A stretch of 9,618 nt of DNA, from positions 1-9,618 of the forward strand of contig CALBZH010000063.1 of NCBI GenBank assembly GCA_937889795.1, read 5' to 3'. Shown in pieces: positions 6,132-9,618 of this stretch. The translations under genes and the position numbers were made by a program. The number at the start of each line of letters is the position of its first letter. Position 1 is the first letter of the stretch. The notes beneath the pieces were generated by a model. That model ran no database searches. It was not told the DNA's origin and worked only from the letters and a program-made list of their open reading frames with translations. Origin of the DNA: an uncultured Syntrophobacteraceae bacterium. GTDB lineage: Bacteria; Desulfobacterota; Syntrophobacteria; Syntrophobacterales; Syntrophobacteraceae.

Positions 6132-7733
6132 ATGACCGACACGAGATCAGAAAACCGGGCGTTTTGGGAAAATGAGGAGCTCCGACTGGATGGCCAAGTG
6201 TATGAGGCTGTCTGGCCGGGCGGTGAAAAGGCCGTCACGCGTCTGGCAAAACAGGGAAAACAGCCGGTTCGGGAGCTCATCCGAAAGCTGATCGATCCCG
6301 GCACGGAATACTACGAGCTCAGCCGCCTGGCGGGCTTCGGGATGTTTTACCCGGAGGTGGACGACGTCCCCTGCGGGGGCATCGTGACAGGGCTGGGAAA
6401 GATCCACGGCAACTGGACCATGATCGTGGCCAATGACAGCCGCGTGAAGGCCGGAACGTACTTTCCCATCACCCTGAAAAAACACATGCGGGCCCAGGCC
6501 ATCGCCGAGCGGTGCGGACTGAACTGCGTCTACATCGCCGACTCGGGCGGGGCCTACCTGCCCATGCAGGCCGACGTCTTTCCAGACGACCAGCACTTCG
6601 GATCCATGTTCTACAACATGGCGCGCATGTCCGCCATGGGGCTGAAGCAGATCACCCTGAGCACGGGCGGCAACACGGCGGGCGGAGCCTACATCGTCTT
6701 CATGGCCTGCCAGTCCGTCATGATCGACAAGATGTCCTACTCCTTCCTGGGCGGTCCCCCGCTGGTCAAGGCGGCGACCGGCGAGGTGATCTCCGCCGAG
6801 GATCTGGGTGGAGCCCGCGTGCACACACAGATTTCTGGCGGCGCGGACCATTTTTGCAAGAACCAGGACGAAGCCATCGAGCGCGTCCGGGAGGTTCTGT
6901 CTCTCGAGCGGCCCCAGAAGCTCCACATTCACCGGTATGCGGAAGTCGAGCCGCGCGTGCCCGTGGAGAGCATCTACGAGATGCTGCCCGCCAAGATCCA
7001 CCAGGGGATGAATGTCCGGGACTTCCTCGGGGCCATCGCCGACGACAGCCATTTCATCGAATACAAGCGGATGTACGCCCCGGGGCGAGGCGACAACATC
7101 GTGGCCGGAAAGCTGCGCATCAAGGGCATCCCGGTCGGAATCATCGCCTCCAACGGACTCGGGATCATCTTTGCCGAAGCCGCGCGGAAGGCAACCGAAT
7201 GGATCATCCGCTGCTCGCAGGAAAAGACCCCGCTCTTGTTCGTGCAAAGCTCCCCCGGCTACATGGTGGGATCCGAATCCGAGCACATGGGGATTGGCAA
7301 ATACGGGGCCGACATGGTGCGCTCGGTCTCCTGCGCCCAGGTTCCGCGAATCCAGCTGGTCATCGGGCCCGACAACGGGGCGGCCAACTACGGCATGTGC
7401 GGGCGCGCCTACCGACCCCACTTCCTGTTCCACACCATGCGGTCCAGGACGTCGGTCATGAGCGGGCGCTCGGCTGCGTCCGTGCTTCTTTCCATCGAGG
7501 AGCGCAAGCGGGCCGGCTCGGGAAATCCCATGAGCGAAGGTGAAAAGCAGGCCTTCAGCCAGCAGATGACGGAAAAGTACGACGGCGAAGCGCATCCTTT
7601 TTACTGCGGTGCGCGGCTCTTGAACGACCGAGTGCTTAAATTCAACGAGATACGTGAATGGCTGGCGATGGCCTTTGAGGTGAGCATGCTCAGGCCTGTC
7701 GGTGAGCCGGCTTTTGGCAATCTGCGGTTCTAG
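6132..7733 (+). CDS. Acyl-CoA carboxylase carboxyltransferase subunit, methylcrotonyl-CoA carboxylase beta-like
   Basis: This 533-residue protein carries both halves of a biotin-dependent carboxyltransferase. It moves CO2 from carboxybiotin to an acyl-CoA, here plausibly 3-methylcrotonyl-CoA. The start at 6132 fits AAGGA at 6121-6125 and the family N-terminus; the frame stays open back to 5991, but that part overlaps the hydratase gene. N-half motifs are L-I-D-P-G (53-57), S-G-G-A-Y-L-P (138-144), the acyl-CoA oxyanion loop G-G-N-T-A-G-G-A-Y (179-187) and G-G-P-P-L-V-K-A-A-T-G-E (207-218). C-half motifs are P-G-Y-M-V-G (375-380), C-A-Q-V-P (401-405) and N-Y-G-M-C-G-R-A-Y (419-427). These favour the methylcrotonyl type. 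Oddities: V-M-S-G-R replaces the usual V-M-G-G-E (442-446), and the conserved D-G-x-I-D-P near the C-terminus reads N-D-R-V-L-K-F (498-504). No biotin carboxylase or biotin carrier gene is nearby, so the partner must lie elsewhere. Geranyl-, propionyl- or glutaconyl-CoA-type substrates are alternatives. Confidence 0.85.
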   Translation: MTDTRSENRAFWENEELRLDGQVYEAVWPGGEKAVTRLAKQGKQPVRELIRKLIDPGTEYYELSRLAGFGMFYPEVDDVPCGGIVTGLGKIHGNWTMIVANDSRVKAGTYFPITLKKHMRAQAIAERCGLNCVYIADSGGAYLPMQADVFPDDQHFGSMFYNMARMSAMGLKQITLSTGGNTAGGAYIVFMACQSVMIDKMSYSFLGGPPLVKAATGEVISAEDLGGARVHTQISGGADHFCKNQDEAIERVREVLSLERPQKLHIHRYAEVEPRVPVESIYEMLPAKIHQGMNVRDFLGAIADDSHFIEYKRMYAPGRGDNIVAGKLRIKGIPVGIIASNGLGIIFAEAARKATEWIIRCSQEKTPLLFVQSSPGYMVGSESEHMGIGKYGADMVRSVSCAQVPRIQLVIGPDNGAANYGMCGRAYRPHFLFHTMRSRTSVMSGRSAASVLLSIEERKRAGSGNPMSEGEKQAFSQQMTEKYDGEAHPFYCGARLLNDRVLKFNEIREWLAMAFEVSMLRPVGEPAFGNLRF

Positions 7734-7777
7734 CGAGCCCGACCTCTCAGCGAGTGGAGCGACAGGACTCCGAGCAT

Positions 7778-7808
7778 GGTCGCTGGCGACCCCCGGGGTG
7801 ATCACCCC
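7778..7808. promoter_or_regulatory. Tandem palindromes ahead of the lyase-like gene
   Basis: In the 113-base gap between the carboxyltransferase and lyase-like genes, GGTCGC (7778-7783) and GCGACC (7786-7791) form an inverted repeat. It is followed at once by GGGGTGATCACCCC (7795-7808), a perfect 14-bp palindrome with a GTGATCAC core. Such perfect symmetry suggests a dimeric regulator site or an intercistronic hairpin that tunes expression of the last gene. The ribosome binding site AAGGAG at 7834-7839 lies beyond it and stays free. Function is inferred from symmetry and position alone. Confidence 0.35.
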
Positions 7809-7846
7809 ACTCAACAGCACACCTGCATCAGGCAAGGAGCACGTTC

Positions 7847-9049
7847 ATGGCAAAGAAGACGACAGAGTACGATTATTGGAAAATCTTCCCGAGAATGCCC
7901 AAGAAGGTGACCATCGGGGATATTACGATTCGAGACGGGTTTCAGCACCTTGAGAAGTTCATTTCAACCAAGGCAAAAATCTTCTACGGCCAGGAGCTGA
8001 TCCTCGCCGGCTGCCGCGAGCTGGAAGTGACAAACCTGGGGGCCGTCACGACGACCCCGCAGTTCGTGGACGCCGACGAAGTCATGAAGGCCATGCGCAG
8101 CGACGATTTCCGGAAGCGCGCCGCCAAGAAGGGCATCGACATCGACAAGGACGTGACCCTTACCTGCGTGAGCATTCGCGAGACCGCCGTCGACCGTGCC
8201 ATCGCCATGAAGCAGGCCGGTTACGGCCCCGACCGCATCCTCATGATGGTCTCCACCGACGAGGAGCATCATTTCGCCAACTCGGGCACGACCCTTCCCA
8301 ACTACTGGAAGGAAGCCGAGCGGTGCATCAAGAAGGCCCGCGACGTCGGGATCAAGATGTGCGGCACCGTGAGCACCATCTGGGGGAGCCCCATCAGCGG
8401 CGCCACGAAACTGGAAGACGCCGTCGAGTTCACGAAGCGCTGGTTCGAGATCGGAGCTCACGACATCGAGCACGCGGACCACGACGGCTCGGCCAACGCC
8501 GCCGACGTGTACCGCTACTTCTCGATGATCCTCGATGCCATGCCGAACCCCGAGGCACACCTGTGCCACCTGCACGAAACGAAGCGCATCGCCTCGTCGA
8601 GCGTGCTTGCGGCGCTTCAGGCCGGCATCTGCCGTTTCGAATCCACGCTGGGCGGCCTTGGCGGCCAGCCGGCCAACTTCCTCGATGACTGCCCCATCAA
8701 GGGCACCGGCGAATACTACTACGACGATCCCCGCTTTGTCGGACTCATCTGTACGGAGGATCTGCTGGTCCAGATCGATGAGCTGGGCATCGAGCACGGC
8801 TACGACGTCGATCGGGTCCTGTGGCTGGGCCGGAAAATGGAGAAGACGGCCGGCATGCGGCTCCGCTCGGAAGCCTGCATCAATGGCCGGACGCTCAAGG
8901 AAGGGCACATGAAGTTCGCCCGTCCGGGCCTTGGCAAGGTGAAGGAAAAACTGGGCGAGAAGCCGGACGCCAAGCTCCCCGAAGGCTGGGGCGAGTCGGC
9001 GGCCCTTCCCAAGAAGTACGGGCCTGCGGATCCGCTCTGGAAGAAGTAG
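7847..9049 (+). CDS. HMG-CoA lyase / pyruvate carboxyltransferase family protein, atypical
   Basis: This 400-residue DRE-TIM metallolyase-family protein is about 100 residues longer than usual HMG-CoA lyases. AAGGAG lies seven bases before the ATG. Family features are the strand-one motif I-R29-D30-G-F-Q (catalytic Arg, metal Asp), E60 in E-L-E-V-T-N, the metal-binding H241-L-H243-E, and a G-loop-like G-G-L-G-G at 269-273. Departures are clear. The G-loop in HMG-CoA lyases reads G-L-G-G-C-P with an essential cysteine, but here Q274 takes that place. The loop from there to the conserved T-E-D (303-305) is longer than usual and holds C282 and C302. The family's metal-site asparagine just before T-E-D aligns with L300. 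About 60 extra residues at the C-terminus are rich in Lys, Gly and Pro. The neighbours predict HMG-CoA cleavage to acetyl-CoA and acetoacetate, but a different aldol or Claisen-type reaction is quite possible. Fold is sure, substrate is not. Confidence 0.8.
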   Translation: MAKKTTEYDYWKIFPRMPKKVTIGDITIRDGFQHLEKFISTKAKIFYGQELILAGCRELEVTNLGAVTTTPQFVDADEVMKAMRSDDFRKRAAKKGIDIDKDVTLTCVSIRETAVDRAIAMKQAGYGPDRILMMVSTDEEHHFANSGTTLPNYWKEAERCIKKARDVGIKMCGTVSTIWGSPISGATKLEDAVEFTKRWFEIGAHDIEHADHDGSANAADVYRYFSMILDAMPNPEAHLCHLHETKRIASSSVLAALQAGICRFESTLGGLGGQPANFLDDCPIKGTGEYYYDDPRFVGLICTEDLLVQIDELGIEHGYDVDRVLWLGRKMEKTAGMRLRSEACINGRTLKEGHMKFARPGLGKVKEKLGEKPDAKLPEGWGESAALPKKYGPADPLWKK

Positions 9050-9058
9050 GCACGGTCT

Positions 9059-9087
9059 GCCGAGGGGAGCTTCGTGCTTCCCTCGGC
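9059..9087 (+). terminator. Strong hairpin ending the acyl-CoA cluster
   Basis: Bases 9059-9070 pair with 9076-9087 in a 12-bp stem with one G-T wobble (G9067 with T9079) and a five-base TTCGT loop. It begins ten bases after the stop of the lyase-like gene. Only a short TT follows, so it lacks the full T-run of a textbook intrinsic terminator, but strength and position make a transcription end likely. Confidence 0.65.
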
Positions 9088-9524
9088 TTCCGGCCACTCC
9101 GGCAATCCCCTTCATCACTTGCGAGGCATCATCCCCGGGCTCATCCTCGACATCCCCTGTTTCCCTAGACGATCATTTGAAAATGTGAGAATAGTACATC
9201 CCATTCGCCCACTGCACCGGCGTGAAGATGCGTGGCGTCGGGTGAGTACCGAGGGCAGAGTGGTGACGATGGATGCACCGGACATAGAAAGCGTGGCCGG
9301 CAAGGGGAAGGTGCGGGGACCGGAAGCGTGGCCGAGCGGATTGTCGGGAGGCGGCTCCGCTCCGATTGCGTCCACAGCGACTTAAGCCCCGAAATTGCCG
9401 ACGGGGCGGTGGCTGTCAACGGAGCCCCCCGACGAGCACTTCATGCCGAACCATCCACCAGGCGGCAGGAATCCCTTCCACCCGCTGCGATTGACATGCC
9501 GCCTCCGATTGGGCTGGGTCTGCA
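9088..9524. other. Intergenic stretch without a supported gene
   Basis: I found no convincing coding region in these 437 bases. Open frames exist on both strands but lack ribosome binding sites and recognisable protein sequence. Visible structure is limited. There is an 11-bp direct repeat AAGCGTGGCCG at 9289-9299 and 9324-9334, and a 6-bp hairpin GCCCCG (9386-9391) / CGGGGC (9402-9407). A TTGACA box at 9491-9496 lacks a good -10 partner. The stretch probably holds the promoter for the gene that starts near 9525. Confidence 0.5.
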
Positions 9525-9618
9525 ATGGAATATGGTCTAAGGCATTACGAAGCGGTCCAGAGGCTGTTCTGGTTTCTCTTCTTTCTCCTGTGCATGGCGA
9601 TCGCTCATCCGGTTGCCA
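9525..9618 (+). CDS. N-terminus of a probable exported or membrane protein (partial)
   Basis: An ATG at 9525 opens a frame that runs off the window edge after 31 codons. The residues look like a signal peptide or first membrane helix: charged start with R6, H7 and R13, then a strongly hydrophobic run L14 to A27 rich in Phe and Leu. A possible cleavage region lies near A27 or A31. An in-frame stop at 9492-9494 and no other start codon after it fix 9525 as the only ATG start. The upstream GGGCTGGG is a poor ribosome binding site, which lowers confidence. No family can be named from so little sequence. Confidence 0.45.
   Translation, partial: MEYGLRHYEAVQRLFWFLFFLLCMAIAHPVA

Noticed and set aside
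6132..7733. Identification as glutaconyl-CoA decarboxylase alpha subunit
   Set aside because: The C-half motifs P-G-Y-M-V-G and N-Y-G-M-C-G-R-A-Y and the neighbouring AUH-type hydratase fit the methylcrotonyl carboxylase branch better. The decarboxylase option is kept only as an alternative.
9320..9350. tRNA-like string (GCGTGGCCGAGCGG, similar to the 5' part of Ser/Leu tRNAs)
   Set aside because: No matching anticodon arm, T-arm with TTCGAATCC or acceptor 3' strand follows. The similarity ends after the D-arm-like bases and part of it is just a local direct repeat.
9232..9540. 102-codon plus-strand open frame in the right-hand gap
   Set aside because: No ribosome binding site, no recognisable domain, atypical composition, and it overlaps the better-supported start at 9525.

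Overview
The window is GC-rich bacterial chromosomal DNA. Gene content suggests a Gram-negative, probably environmental organism: a PAS hybrid histidine kinase, a Sec-exported repeat protein, and an acyl-CoA catabolic cluster. The long HMG-CoA-lyase-like protein and the carboxylase type bring Desulfobacterota/Syntrophobacterales-like bacteria to mind. That taxonomic guess is inference only; there is no rRNA, tRNA or other marker gene here.

Layout, left to right: (1) the last 57 codons of a protein ending in what looks like a bacterial Ig-like domain, followed by a strong hairpin; (2) a secreted protein of 299 residues made of about five beta-propeller-like repeats; (3) on the opposite strand and convergent with it, a 631-residue PAS / histidine kinase / receiver hybrid sensor kinase; (4) a 528-base divergent intergenic region with a TTGACA-like box inside an inverted repeat; (5) a four-gene plus-strand cluster: isovaleryl-CoA-dehydrogenase-type acyl-CoA dehydrogenase, AUH/LiuC-type enoyl-CoA hydratase, a carboxyltransferase subunit resembling methylcrotonyl-CoA carboxylase beta, and an atypical HMG-CoA lyase-family protein; (6) a strong hairpin closing that cluster, a 437-base stretch without a convincing gene, and the first 31 codons of a probable exported or membrane protein running off the end.

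The four cluster genes match the leucine/isovalerate route in order of chemistry: isovaleryl-CoA to 3-methylcrotonyl-CoA (dehydrogenase), carboxylation to 3-methylglutaconyl-CoA (carboxyltransferase plus a biotin subunit not present here), hydration to HMG-CoA (hydratase), and cleavage to acetyl-CoA and acetoacetate (lyase). The hydratase and dehydrogenase fit closely by motif. The carboxyltransferase is more divergent. The lyase-family protein lacks the usual catalytic cysteine and has an enlarged active-site loop and a C-terminal extension, so its reaction is uncertain.

Between the dehydrogenase and hydratase genes lies a 115-base element with 14-bp terminal inverted repeats and nested CCGG-cored palindromes, looking like a dispersed small palindromic repeat (REP/MITE-like). 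A perfect 14-bp palindrome sits just ahead of the lyase-like gene. These are the main non-coding structures worth following up.
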